This document shows, one piece after another, positions 18,583-27,059 of a stretch of 64,000 nucleotides of DNA (positions are counted from its first letter, which is position 1; each line of letters opens with the position of its first letter). Under the pieces are notes generated by a model. The model saw only the letters and a program-made list of their open reading frames with translations. It was not told where the DNA came from and searched no databases. The translations under genes and the position numbers were made by a program. The DNA comes from Deltaproteobacteria bacterium (lineage in GTDB: Bacteria; Desulfobacterota; Binatia; UBA1149; SPBQ01): NCBI GenBank assembly GCA_029262375.1, contig JAJCZM010000053.1, positions 93,400 through 157,399 on the forward strand, in the 5' to 3' direction.

Positions 18583-19305
18583 CTACTTGGCCGGTAGATC
18601 TTGCTGTTCGCCGAGTTCGGCCAGAATCGCGTCGATTTTTTCGACGACTGCCGGATGCTGTTGATCGGCTCGAAGCTTTCGCAACACTTGGTCTACGTTT
18701 GGGTACTGGCGCAGCGATTGCGCAAGGGCGCCCGCATCGGAATTGAGCAGAATGGCAACGCGCGACTCGTCGGCGAGTAGCTGAGCGGCCACGGCTTCGT
18801 GTACGCGTTGCTGCGATGCCGCCGTTGCTTCAGTCGCTTCCGTCTCTTCTCCGGCCGACTTCTCGTCTGACTCACCGGATGCTGTCGGTTCGGCCGGTAC
18901 TGTCGTCTCGGCCGTGCCTTTGCTGCCGGTGACTCGGACCCATGCGACGCGAAGTTCTGACCCGCGCTCACGCCCGCCACGCACGCCCAGCAGGTAGTTT
19001 TCGTGCGCCAAGAGTCGGTCGATCGCCTCGCTGAGCGGTCGCCCTTCGAGGTTCGCTGTGACTTCCCGATCGGGTGCGTCGTAGGCACGGAGCTCGGCGC
19101 CGGCCTGCTTACATAGCTCGGCCAGTAGGCCCGACAGCGACTCGAAACTTCCGACGACGGTCGTCGATTGATCGGCGGCGACTTCTACGTGAGCGTCCTC
19201 GCGAGTGCCTTCGGCCGGCGCGTGCGTCGCGTGCAACGCTGCGACGACGATCAGCACGGTCGCCGCGGCGAAAGGTCTAAGCGAGTTCTTGATACGAACG
19301 TTCAC
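18583..19305 (-). CDS. Exported protein with secretin/TonB short N-terminal (STN)-like domain
   Basis: A 240-residue protein with a signal peptide (about residues 1-31, cleavage near HAPAEG). Residues 50-105 read like an STN/N0 domain: GSFESLSGLLAELCKQAG, then a strand, then NLEGRPLSEAIDRLLAHENY. Such domains act in secretins and TonB receptors as periplasmic interaction modules. The second half is a low-complexity acidic linker (Glu/Ala/Thr) and a helical C-terminus with LRQYPNVDQVLRKL. No beta-barrel is present, so it could be an accessory protein; a secretin is encoded 9 kb away. Domain call moderate, function unknown. Confidence 0.55.
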   Translation of the reverse strand: MNVRIKNSLRPFAAATVLIVVAALHATHAPAEGTREDAHVEVAADQSTTVVGSFESLSGLLAELCKQAGAELRAYDAPDREVTANLEGRPLSEAIDRLLAHENYLLGVRGGRERGSELRVAWVRVTGSKGTAETTVPAEPTASGESDEKSAGEETEATEATAASQQRVHEAVAAQLLADESRVAILLNSDAGALAQSLRQYPNVDQVLRKLRADQQHPAVVEKIDAILAELGEQQDLPAK

Positions 19306-19339
19306 GATGAATCACGACCGTATCGCCCCGTCGCGAAAA

Positions 19340-20140
19340 TCACCAGGGAAAGAAGCGAAGGAGCAGCACGACGGGGACCCCCAGATAGAAGCAGACACTC
19401 GCAAGCTGCTCAGCGCGCTTTCTCACGACCATCGCGTGCGCAGGTGAGGCGAGAGTCGCCATACAACAAATGATCTCGACCGGGACGCGCAGCGCCGTCG
19501 CATAGAGCAGCAAGTAGATCGTCAAGCTTGCCCAATAGATGGCAAAACCGGCCAGGTAGGGGCCGAGGCCGTACTGGTAGTATTCGCCTAACCATCCGCC
19601 GTACGCGATCAGCTGGTGGACCCTGAACAGCGGCAATGTGGGTAGGAGGGCGAAGATCGGGAACTTGAGAAGCAAGCGCTTCGCCGAGCGCGGCAGTAGT
19701 GTTGATCGCGCTCGCGCAAACGCGATCGCGGGATGCCCTGCCGTGGCCTGAATTCCGGGGCGTACCGCTGTCAGCAGTTCGAGCAAGCGGCCCGGATCAT
19801 CGGTTCTCAGGCTGTAGGGAAATCGGTTGCCGGACTGCAACTCCAAGACTGCACCGCTGCCGGGTAGCGGAAGTAGCCACGGGCGAACCGCCGCGATGCT
19901 CCGAGCGGGGATCTCGATGCGCGTGTCGCGTTGCTCGACAATGAGCGAATCGTCTTCGACGAATACGCGGCCGGCGAATGCCCACCTGATGGCGATCAAC
20001 GAAGCATACGGCAGGAAACAGAATGCAGTCGCCAGCCGGATCAAACGCAGCGGATTGGTCGGTGGCTGAGATGAAAAAAAGAACATCCCGAGCAGGACGA
20101 GCAAGCTTCCCCCGCTCACGATTGCGAGCAACGCCGCCAC
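19340..20140 (-). CDS. Polytopic membrane protein with PH-like domain, unknown
   Basis: A 266-residue protein. There are two N-terminal membrane helices (about residues 3-25 and 33-55), a soluble beta-rich section (60-125; VFVEDDSLIVEQRDTRIEIPARSIAAVRP is typical of bacterial PH-like domains, key residues 58-86), then at least three more helices to the C-terminus. Not recognised beyond that. It lies just upstream of the STN-like gene in the same direction (34 bp gap), so they may be co-transcribed. Confidence 0.55.
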   Translation of the reverse strand: MAALLAIVSGGSLLVLLGMFFFSSQPPTNPLRLIRLATAFCFLPYASLIAIRWAFAGRVFVEDDSLIVEQRDTRIEIPARSIAAVRPWLLPLPGSGAVLELQSGNRFPYSLRTDDPGRLLELLTAVRPGIQATAGHPAIAFARARSTLLPRSAKRLLLKFPIFALLPTLPLFRVHQLIAYGGWLGEYYQYGLGPYLAGFAIYWASLTIYLLLYATALRVPVEIICCMATLASPAHAMVVRKRAEQLASVCFYLGVPVVLLLRFFPW

Positions 20141-20219
20141 CGAGCGCCAGTGCGATCTGTATATTACTGCATCGATGTTCTTGCCTTCGCTTGCGGGGCC
20201 CGCATCAGCGTACTAGCCT

Positions 20220-20909
20220 TTGCATGTTTTGAAGGAAAGGCCCGACCCAGACGGCATTCGAATCGTCTCGCGTGAGCAATCGCAGCGCGTTCGGATCGCA
20301 CTGCTTGCTTGCGCCGCAGCCGCGATCGTAGCGGCGGTGTTCCTGATGAAGCCTCGTACGGACGATGCGACTCGCGCCGCGCTGGGCAGTGGCGCGCCGA
20401 ATGCGGCAAATCCTTCTAAGCATGTGGGTGCGGGGCAGCGGGGAGCGGCGGTAGAGCAGGAGCCGCGCCGGACAGTCACCGCGCGCCGCAAGAGCGCCGA
20501 GACAGCCGCAACCGAGGCGCCTACCGTAGTTGCGCCGAAGATCGCCAAAGAAGCGCCCGCTGAGATCGATGCGGCGCAATATATAGAAGCGCTGCGAGCG
20601 GACGGCGAAACCGAAGGCCTGGCAGCGTTCAATCCACCCGGCACGCGACCAGTCCAGTCCGGTGTCGTCGTCCCCGAGGATTACGAGCTGCCCGAAGGCT
20701 TCGTGCGCCACTACCAGACCACCGACAAGGGGGAGCGGCTCGAAGCCATTCTCACGCTTTCCCCCGACTACGACCTCTACGACGAGAACGGCAATATGAT
20801 CGAGTTGTCGCGCGACCGCATCGTCGCGCCGGAGTTCGCACCGCCCGACCTCCCTGTTCGCGTTCTCGAACTCCCATCGCCCTCGGATCGCCGAGCAGGA
20901 TTGCGCTAG
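20220..20909 (+). CDS. Single-pass membrane protein, unknown
   Basis: A 229-residue protein with a cytoplasmic N-terminus, one membrane helix (about residues 25-43), then a long Ala/Pro/Thr-rich and charged periplasmic linker and a small C-terminal domain (150-229). The first codon is a TTG at 20220 and is uncertain; no ATG or GTG lies before the helix. It ends 14 bp before lnt, so it is probably co-transcribed with it. Confidence 0.5.
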   Translation: MHVLKERPDPDGIRIVSREQSQRVRIALLACAAAAIVAAVFLMKPRTDDATRAALGSGAPNAANPSKHVGAGQRGAAVEQEPRRTVTARRKSAETAATEAPTVVAPKIAKEAPAEIDAAQYIEALRADGETEGLAAFNPPGTRPVQSGVVVPEDYELPEGFVRHYQTTDKGERLEAILTLSPDYDLYDENGNMIELSRDRIVAPEFAPPDLPVRVLELPSPSDRRAGLR

Positions 20910-20923
20910 TCGCGCCTACCAAC

Positions 20924-22513
20924 GTGACGCACGGCTTCGCTCGGATCGCCGGCATACTAGCGAGTGCGACGTTGTTTGCAGCGGCGGCAGGCATCGAGCA
21001 GCCCTCCGCGCTTCTAGTTTGGATCGCACTCGTCCCCTGGTTGGCGTCGCTCGATCGCGCGGGCGGTATGCGTGGGACCGTGCTGAGTGCGGTCGTGATG
21101 ACCTGCGCCTTTGTCGTCGTCGTTTTCGCATGGTTCGGGCAGGCGGTCGCACACTATACGGGTACGTCGCCGCTGCTGACCGGCGCTTTGCTCATCCTCA
21201 CCGCACCGTTGTTGCAGCCGCAGTTCATTGCGTTCGCATTGCTTCGACACCTGCTGATCGTGCGCGGGGCCGGGCGTTTGGTCGTTGCTCTCGGCGCCGC
21301 GTTCGCGTGGGTCGGTTGCGAGTGGCTATGTCCTCGCCTGTTTGGCGACTCTCTCGGCCACGGCCTGTACGCATTCGCCACCTTGCGTCAGGGCGCCGAC
21401 ATTGCCGGTGTCGTCGGACTGACATTCGTGATCGTACTCACGAACCAAGCGGCCTATGAGGCGATTCGTAGTCTGCGCGGATCCCATCGGCGAGCTTTCG
21501 TCGCGTTCGCGGCGGCCGCGGCGTTGGTCGGCACATTGACCGCCTACGGTGCGTGGCGCTTGGACCGTATCACCGAAGCCGAGACGGTCGGCGCGCCACT
21601 GCGGGCGGCCTTGGTGCAGGCGAACCTCGCCGACTACGACGGCCTGCGCGAACGCCTCGGTACGTTCGAAGCCGTTCGCAGCATCCTTGATGCCCACGAA
21701 GCACTTTCGCGCAGGGCCGTTCGCGACGAGGTCGCTCCATTCGAATTGTTGCTTTGGCCCGAGACGGTCTATCCGACGACCTTCGGCAATCCGAAGAGTC
21801 CGGAAGGGGCCGCCTTTGATCGAGAAATCGTGGCCTTTGCGGGCAGCCTGGGAATGGAAGGCGTGCCACTGTTGTTCGGTACCTACGACCGTGACGGCGT
21901 TCGAGAGTTCAACGCGGCAGTTTTTGTTTCCAGCCAACGGAGCGGCGACGCAGCAATCGCCACGTATCGTAAGCGGCGCCTGTTTCCGTTCACCGAATAC
22001 GTCCCCGCATGGCTCGACACCGCGTTTCTTCGCGAACGGTTCACGTGGATGGGGACCTGGCAGCCGGGACAGTACGCACGTTTGTTCGAACTGGAGCGCG
22101 CCGACGGTACGGTCGTGAGAATCGCGCCTTTGATCTGCCTCGATGCGGTCGATCCGGGTCTCGCCGTTCAGGCCGCGGCCGATGGTGCCGACCTGATCGT
22201 CACCCTCTCGAATGACGGATGGTTCGCCGGCGGTCCCGGTGCGATGCTCCATCTGGTCGTCTCTGCGTTTCGCAGCATCGAGACGCGGCTGCCGCAGTTG
22301 CGTGCGACCAACACCGGTATCAGTGCGGTCATCTCGCCAACGGGCGAGATCGTTGCGTCTACGGCCGTGGGCATTGAGACGGTACTCGAAGGGACGGTTA
22401 CACCTGGTAGACGAGGCCGAACGCTGGTTGTTCTCTGGGGCGACTGGTTCGGCCCCTTCGCTGCGCTGGCCGCGGTCCTACTGACGCTGGTAGCCCTGGC
22501 TCGGCGGCGCTAG
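20924..22513 (+). CDS. lnt: Apolipoprotein N-acyltransferase
   Basis: Lnt adds the third acyl chain to the N-terminal cysteine of lipoproteins in the inner membrane, the last maturation step in Gram-negative bacteria. The 529-residue protein has several N-terminal membrane helices and a periplasmic nitrilase-like domain. The Glu-Lys-Cys triad is visible: Glu in LLWPETVYPTTF, Lys in YRKRRLFPFTEYVP and Cys in PLICLDAV. A last membrane helix closes the protein. Start is a GTG at 20924. The presence of lnt fits the several lipoproteins in this window. Confidence 0.95.
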   Translation: MTHGFARIAGILASATLFAAAAGIEQPSALLVWIALVPWLASLDRAGGMRGTVLSAVVMTCAFVVVVFAWFGQAVAHYTGTSPLLTGALLILTAPLLQPQFIAFALLRHLLIVRGAGRLVVALGAAFAWVGCEWLCPRLFGDSLGHGLYAFATLRQGADIAGVVGLTFVIVLTNQAAYEAIRSLRGSHRRAFVAFAAAAALVGTLTAYGAWRLDRITEAETVGAPLRAALVQANLADYDGLRERLGTFEAVRSILDAHEALSRRAVRDEVAPFELLLWPETVYPTTFGNPKSPEGAAFDREIVAFAGSLGMEGVPLLFGTYDRDGVREFNAAVFVSSQRSGDAAIATYRKRRLFPFTEYVPAWLDTAFLRERFTWMGTWQPGQYARLFELERADGTVVRIAPLICLDAVDPGLAVQAAADGADLIVTLSNDGWFAGGPGAMLHLVVSAFRSIETRLPQLRATNTGISAVISPTGEIVASTAVGIETVLEGTVTPGRRGRTLVVLWGDWFGPFAALAAVLLTLVALARRR

Positions 22514-22523
22514 ACCCGGCCAA

Positions 22524-22563
22524 CGAAAAACGCCCCGTCCGGCGCTGGGCCGAACGGGGCGTT
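22524..22563 (-). terminator. Rho-independent terminator for the secreted esterase gene
   Basis: AACGCCCCGT (22529-22538) pairs with ACGGGGCGTT (22554-22563). Read on the minus strand the stem is followed directly by TTTTT, the classic intrinsic terminator layout, 28 bp after the stop of the 22591-24120 gene. It may also slow + strand readthrough from lnt. Confidence 0.8.
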
Positions 22564-22590
22564 CTCGATGTTCCGTGGCGTGCTAGGCAA

Positions 22591-24120
22591 TCAGCGGCAG
22601 GTGCCGTTGCCTTTGCACTTGTTGGAGCAGCAGTCGCTGGGCACCGAGCAGCTGCTACCCGACTGGCCGCAGGTCGAGCCCGAGCAACCGCTCGTGTCGT
22701 ATTGACAGTTGCCGGCGCAGGCCAGCGTGCCGGCGCTGAAGCCGAGGCTCGTGCAGGTGTCTCCCAGTGGGACGCCGGCTTCGCACTGCTCGCCGCTCTC
22801 GACCACTCCATTTCCGCAGATCGCCGGCGGGCCGGCGCATACGCGGTTTTTTGGCTTCCCGCCCGTGCAATTGCCGACACCTGAACAGCAGTCCGTGCTG
22901 CCCGTACACGGCTGACCGTCGCCGTCGGCAATGCACGAGCCCATGGTCGTCGTGGTTGTCGTTGTCGTGGTTGTCGTCGGAGGCAACGTGGTCGTCGTCG
23001 TCGGAGGCAACGTCGTCGTCGTCGTGGGTCCACCGGCGCTGAAGTCCCATAGAGACCAGCCCATCCGCTCGTGACCGTACTGGTTCCACACCGGGTTCTT
23101 TCCACCGGTGATGTTCGGATAGTCCGGTGCGCTCGAGCCGGAGCCCGTACCGCCAAACAGGCCGACGTATACCGTGCCGCCGGTATAGGTGGGATGCGTA
23201 TCGTCGGATTGGATGTAATCGTAACTGGTAGTGTTGTTCGCGAAATGGACGTTCGCGTCGCGAACCGTGGAGCGCAGCGTCTGTGTGATACGGGTTACGT
23301 AGTCGTTCTCGCTCTCTCCCTGCACGTACGCGAGAGCGGCCGAATCGATGACCGTATCGCCGTTGCTGTCGTAGTCGGCTCCCATGTACTGAGCGAAGCT
23401 GTCGGCGCATTCCCAGCCGTAGGTGTTCGCGAAGTTACAAGCGCGCCAGTTCATGCGAACGATGTAGGGCAACAGCACATCCTGGACGTTCGGTTGCTGA
23501 CCGGTACCGCTATCGGTGCAGTTCGCCAAGCCGTCGTCGGCGTCGTAGCCCGGGTAGTAGAGGTTCGCGATGATTTTCATCTCGGTGTTCGCGTGCGCGT
23601 TGGCGTTGATGTACTGCATCGCCGCCTGTTGGTAGGTGGTGCAATTTGCCAGCGCCGTATCGAGGACGCCGTAGTTACACGTGCCCGACTGCCCGTTGAA
23701 GCTCGATCGCGCCTGTAGCCCGTCGTTGCCGCACATCTCGATCGTAACGATGCGCGTGTTCGCGGTCTGCATGTAGTTGTCTTCCGAGACGATCTTGTTG
23801 TTGTAAATATCCGAAGCCACTGCGCCGGATTTCGTCCGACGAATAACCTCGATGTCGGCGTTCAGATGAGCCGACAGATACTCGCCCTGCGCCCAAGGTG
23901 CTGCGCGGCGCGCAACCGAAGAGATCGAACCGTAGTAGCCGGCGTAAATCGAATCGCCGTAGGCGACGACGCGATAGTTTGTACTCGTGCCGGCGCGATC
24001 AATCGTCCAGGTCGTGTTCTGAGTAACGGTGTTGGCTTGAGTCTGCGTGCCGTGTGACACGACGGTCAGCGCGGCGATGATGAGTGCGGCAGCGCCGCGT
24101 CCTAGAGAATGCCTGATCAT
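22591..24120 (-). CDS. Secreted SGNH/GDSL-type esterase with Thr linker and cysteine-rich tail
   Basis: A 509-residue exported protein. After a signal peptide (about 1-30), residues 45-355 form an SGNH hydrolase domain: AYGDSIYAGYYG (block I), IEMCGNDG (block III) and SDDTHPTYTG (block V Asp-His). Residues about 370-395 are a Thr-run linker with two Leu-Pro-Pro breaks. The C-terminal 115 residues contain about 20 cysteines, including CGNGVVESGEQCE, a motif shared with surface proteins of myxobacteria and related lineages. Probably an ester hydrolase displayed or released outside the cell. It has its own terminator and a possible upstream leader peptide. Confidence 0.8.
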   Translation of the reverse strand: MIRHSLGRGAAALIIAALTVVSHGTQTQANTVTQNTTWTIDRAGTSTNYRVVAYGDSIYAGYYGSISSVARRAAPWAQGEYLSAHLNADIEVIRRTKSGAVASDIYNNKIVSEDNYMQTANTRIVTIEMCGNDGLQARSSFNGQSGTCNYGVLDTALANCTTYQQAAMQYINANAHANTEMKIIANLYYPGYDADDGLANCTDSGTGQQPNVQDVLLPYIVRMNWRACNFANTYGWECADSFAQYMGADYDSNGDTVIDSAALAYVQGESENDYVTRITQTLRSTVRDANVHFANNTTSYDYIQSDDTHPTYTGGTVYVGLFGGTGSGSSAPDYPNITGGKNPVWNQYGHERMGWSLWDFSAGGPTTTTTLPPTTTTTLPPTTTTTTTTTTTMGSCIADGDGQPCTGSTDCCSGVGNCTGGKPKNRVCAGPPAICGNGVVESGEQCEAGVPLGDTCTSLGFSAGTLACAGNCQYDTSGCSGSTCGQSGSSCSVPSDCCSNKCKGNGTCR

Positions 24121-24203
24121 GTGGGTCCCCTCTGTCTATTCGCCGTCAGCGCGGTTGCTCTGCGTACGCGATAACGAACGATCGTTGCTCGAATGCCACG
24201 CAT
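24117..24203 (-). CDS. Possible 28-residue arginine-rich leader peptide
   Basis: A short frame starting with ATG at 24203, preceded by GGAGGTAGT, one of the best ribosome-binding sites in the window. It encodes 28 residues (MRGIRATIVRYRVRRATALT and eight more), eight of them Arg, and its TGA overlaps the esterase ATG by ATGA. That layout fits a translated leader coupled to the esterase. It could also be chance; no homologue is known to me. Confidence 0.4.
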   Translation of the reverse strand: MRGIRATIVRYRVRRATALTANRQRGPT

Positions 24204-24359
24204 ACTACCTCCGATGATGGTGACAAGGGAAAGAATCTCGGCACCCGATTTGGGGATAAATGAAATTGAAGAAGGAATAAGCCACGCCGCTAAGCGTCAT
24301 CGGGGAACCGCGGACGCGGGTCAGGCGCGGAGCGGGGAGATCGTGCCGCGTCTGTGGGG

Positions 24360-24779
24360 TCAGTACGTCACGCGCATCTGCGCCGATCCGACGAGTCGTT
24401 TTAGACTGTCCGGCATGAAAGGCACGACAGGTTTGAATTGGTAGATGAGTTTTACTTCTACAATTGCGCCCTGGGTGTTGGACGGCGTGTAGTCGGCGAC
24501 TACCGTAATGGAATCGGGGTTCAGTCCGGCAGCACGCGCTTTTGCGTAGTCCGCAAGATCGCTGACGGTTATAGGATCCCCGCTATCTTCGCTGTGCACT
24601 GCCGCGAAGCGAACCACCTCGCGCGAAGCGTGTTCGAGCGTATTGTAGCACCACATCGCACGCGAGAAGTCGATGATGCCGATGAAGAGTAGGAGGACGA
24701 TCGGGACGGCAATCGCCAATTCGGTGAGTGCCGCGCCCCGCTCATCCTGCCTGTAAGTTTCACAAACGATATTTCGCAC
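24360..24779 (-). CDS. TadE-like pseudopilin / pilus assembly protein
   Basis: A 139-residue protein with the TadE layout: a short basic N-terminus ending RGAALTELAIAVPIVLLLFI, where Glu sits in the first turns of a single hydrophobic helix as in type-IV prepilins, then FSRAMWCYNTLEHASREVVRFA. TadE proteins are minor pilins of the tight-adherence (Flp) system and are inserted in the inner membrane. It is third in a tadG-tadE-tadE-like run. No Tad ATPase, prepilin peptidase or major Flp pilin is in the window. Confidence 0.8.
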   Translation of the reverse strand: MRNIVCETYRQDERGAALTELAIAVPIVLLLFIGIIDFSRAMWCYNTLEHASREVVRFAAVHSEDSGDPITVSDLADYAKARAAGLNPDSITVVADYTPSNTQGAIVEVKLIYQFKPVVPFMPDSLKRLVGSAQMRVTY

Positions 24780-24795
24780 GGTTCTCTATCCCCCT

Positions 24796-25254
24796 CTATC
24801 TCGCGCGACAACGCGCCTGACGCACGAGCGTGACCTCGTCGGGCACACCGGGGTACGGAAACAGCGTCTCGAACGTCTTATCGACACGAACCTGAACGTA
24901 AGTGCGCGGATTCTCGAGGCCGCATTTCTTGTCGCATTCGACGGACGTTCCGTCTTCACATTCGCAGTAGCTGGCCACAGCGATGCTCTTGATTTCCGAA
25001 GCGTCCATGATGCTCGCGAGGTCGTTGCGAACTGCGCGCTTGATCCCCGATTGGTCAAGTGCGGCCAGCGTGCTCTCCGAGCCATACTGAGCGCCTGCCC
25101 GAACAGCGTTGGACAACGCGATCCCCTCGGACCAGAGCCGGCCGAAATCGACCGCGCCCAATAGGACGAGGAAGAGAATCGGGAGCGCCACAGTCAGCTC
25201 GGCCAACGACGCCCCTTTCTCGGCACCACGTGTTTCTAGTTCTCTCATGCGCAT
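24796..25254 (-). CDS. TadE-like pseudopilin / pilus assembly protein (second)
   Basis: A 152-residue paralogue of the next gene. It has KGASLAELTVALPILFLVLLGAVDFGRLW as pilin-like helix (residues 13-41) followed by ALSNAVRAGAQYGSES. The C-terminal half contains five cysteines in about 45 residues (CECEDGTSVECDKKCG), unusual for TadE and suggesting a disulfide-stabilised head. Start ambiguous between 25254 and 25248. A run of nine G (minus strand) lies just upstream. Confidence 0.8.
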   Translation of the reverse strand: MRMRELETRGAEKGASLAELTVALPILFLVLLGAVDFGRLWSEGIALSNAVRAGAQYGSESTLAALDQSGIKRAVRNDLASIMDASEIKSIAVASYCECEDGTSVECDKKCGLENPRTYVQVRVDKTFETLFPYPGVPDEVTLVRQARCRAR

Positions 25255-25277
25255 GCGAACGACAGCGTTGCCATCGT

Positions 25278-25286
25278 CCCCCCCCC
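25278..25286 (-). repeat. G9 homopolymer upstream of a TadE-like gene
   Basis: Nine C on the + strand (nine G in the transcribed direction) between the tadG-like stop and the TadE-like start, about 24 bases before the start codon. Slippage here would change spacing in the intercistronic region, not a reading frame. Confidence 0.8.
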
Positions 25287-25295
25287 TATGCTGGA

Positions 25296-26510
25296 CTATT
25301 CGACGATACGTGGGATCAGCACTTCGATCGGGAGCGCGCCCGTGTCGGTGCTGGCGAACTTGGGATTCCCGCTGATGTCGAGCTTGTTCACGACCAGCAT
25401 GATCTTCTGCGCGGCCGCGCCGAAGTTTCCCGCTATTTTGACGTCTGCATTCGGTGTGTAGATCGCTCCCTCTAACAGCATGTCACCGCCACCGTTGAAC
25501 TTGTGCTCACCGACGTTTTTGAGATTGCGGTCCTCGAAGATCAACATGCCTTTCAGCGCGCCCGACTTGGGTGCCGAGACTTCAAAATAGCCGCCGCCGT
25601 TGATCGTGATGGCGTCGTATCTGTGACCGGACTCAGCGGTGATGTAGAACGTCACCTCTGTACCGACCGCTTCGGCTCCGGCGCTCACGACAAGGCCGCC
25701 GCCGTTGATGATGTAGGTGCCGGGGTTGAGCGTCGCTTCAGCGTTGGCGCTGAACTTCAGGCCGTCGCAGTAAACGCCGGGGTGCAGAGTCGCCACGCCC
25801 TTGATCACCGTCTTGTTGTAGTCACAGGCGGTGATCTCCGGTGCCTCGATGTCCTGTAGCGGATCGCTCATCGGAGGCTGCGCGGTGTGCGGCTGCGGAT
25901 CGAATCCGTCGCCGGTGTAGTCCCCGACAACGTCGAAACGCTTCGCCTTGACCTTGCCCCCGCCGTTGGTGCGAGCGCCGCCGGCATCACTGCTGTTGAC
26001 TGCCACACCACAATCTACGAATTCGACGTCGGCCGTACCCGACACGTTGAACGCGTCTCGGCTATCAGGGTCCATCGTGTAGACGCAGTGATTATCCGGT
26101 CGCGCGCCCGCAACCGAACGGGCTCTGACGACATAACCTTCTTCCATGAACGCGGACATGAAGAAGAGCGGAGCGCGTTCTTCGACGATCACTTCAACGA
26201 ACGCAGCGTCACCTTTGTAGCGCCCGGCCTTTGGGGGGTTGTTTACGGTTACGAACGAATCGGTCGCGGCGTCGACTTGGAAGCCGTTCTGCTTTGCATC
26301 GTAGATTGCCGCATTGACGATACCGGCGGGGTTTGCACGGTCGATCTCGTGCGCGCCGGCGAGCGCGGCGGCATCCGAAGCCGTTTGTGCGCGCCGTTTC
26401 AACTCATACATCGCGCCGTTGTCGATCACGAGGCCGAGGCCGGCGATGAGAACGGGTAAGGAAATGGCTAGAAAGGGGAGGATTGCCCCCTTCTCACGTT
26501 TGCGTTTCAT
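25296..26510 (-). CDS. TadG-like pilus assembly protein
   Basis: A 404-residue protein starting MKRKREKGAILPFLAISLPV, a basic start plus one N-terminal helix, then DNGAMYELKRRAQTASDAAALAGA, the signature of TadG/Flp-related proteins (often annotated Tad domain). The C-terminal 300 residues form an extracytoplasmic region of repeated short strands (for example NPGTYIINGGGL and INGGGYFEV), suggesting a beta-helix-like body instead of the von Willebrand domain of classical TadG. First gene of the tad-like run; promoter presumably in the large gap upstream. Confidence 0.78.
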   Translation of the reverse strand: MKRKREKGAILPFLAISLPVLIAGLGLVIDNGAMYELKRRAQTASDAAALAGAHEIDRANPAGIVNAAIYDAKQNGFQVDAATDSFVTVNNPPKAGRYKGDAAFVEVIVEERAPLFFMSAFMEEGYVVRARSVAGARPDNHCVYTMDPDSRDAFNVSGTADVEFVDCGVAVNSSDAGGARTNGGGKVKAKRFDVVGDYTGDGFDPQPHTAQPPMSDPLQDIEAPEITACDYNKTVIKGVATLHPGVYCDGLKFSANAEATLNPGTYIINGGGLVVSAGAEAVGTEVTFYITAESGHRYDAITINGGGYFEVSAPKSGALKGMLIFEDRNLKNVGEHKFNGGGDMLLEGAIYTPNADVKIAGNFGAAAQKIMLVVNKLDISGNPKFASTDTGALPIEVLIPRIVE

Positions 26511-27059
26511 GTCTCACGACTCCGTTGGCATGCGTCTCTAGCCCAAGCCGGACACAGAGGCTGTTACTCCAATTCTAGGGTAGCGCGAGTGGTGGACTTG
26601 TTACGCACTATCGACAGGTTTCGGCGGCGAGTAGGGCTAGGGCGACAACGATCGTACCGAATGACCGAATCCCCATTACCGAGTAGCACAGCAGAGCGCA
26701 CGAATTCAGGCAGGCGATAGCGCGCGTTACACTGAGGGGGCGTTGCAGCGGACGCGTTCTTGTTCTTCGTCTCGAGCCTCTAGCGCGTTGGTCACTGACG
26801 TCATCGGCGACGCTGGTGAAGCGGGTGCGCGTCAAAGCCTATAGCGGCGTGTGTATCGCTCTCTGATACCGCTCAGGAGGTCGGCAAAGAACTGCCGCGT
26901 GCATCACAGAGAAAACGCATTTTCCCCTCATCGGGCACTCGTGCCGCCTGGCACGTTAGCTGCTTTCGAGTACGTCGGTCGACGGAAAGCCGCCGACCTC
27001 GGTAATGGATTGTCAGCAGGATCGCCGCAGCGCGACGCCAGAGCAGGAGGGAGAACCTG
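26511..27059. other. 549-bp divergent intergenic region
   Basis: Separates the leftward tad-like run from the rightward TSP3-repeat gene, so it should hold both promoters. No convincing gene is seen. Near the right end is a strong hairpin (26977-26998: GGTCG/CGACC and CGG/CCG arms around an AAAG loop), then CAGGAGGGAG as the ribosome-binding site of the next gene. A resemblance to a cyclic-di-GMP riboswitch was considered and not accepted. Confidence 0.5.

Noticed and set aside
26940..27035. Possible cyclic-di-GMP (GEMM-I) riboswitch before the TSP3-repeat gene
   Set aside because: GACGGAAAGCC and GTCAGCAGGATCGCCG resemble parts of the motif and the position is right, but the conserved GCAAACC half is missing, and GACGGAAAGCC is explained by a simple hairpin (26977-26998). 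A covariance-model search would decide.
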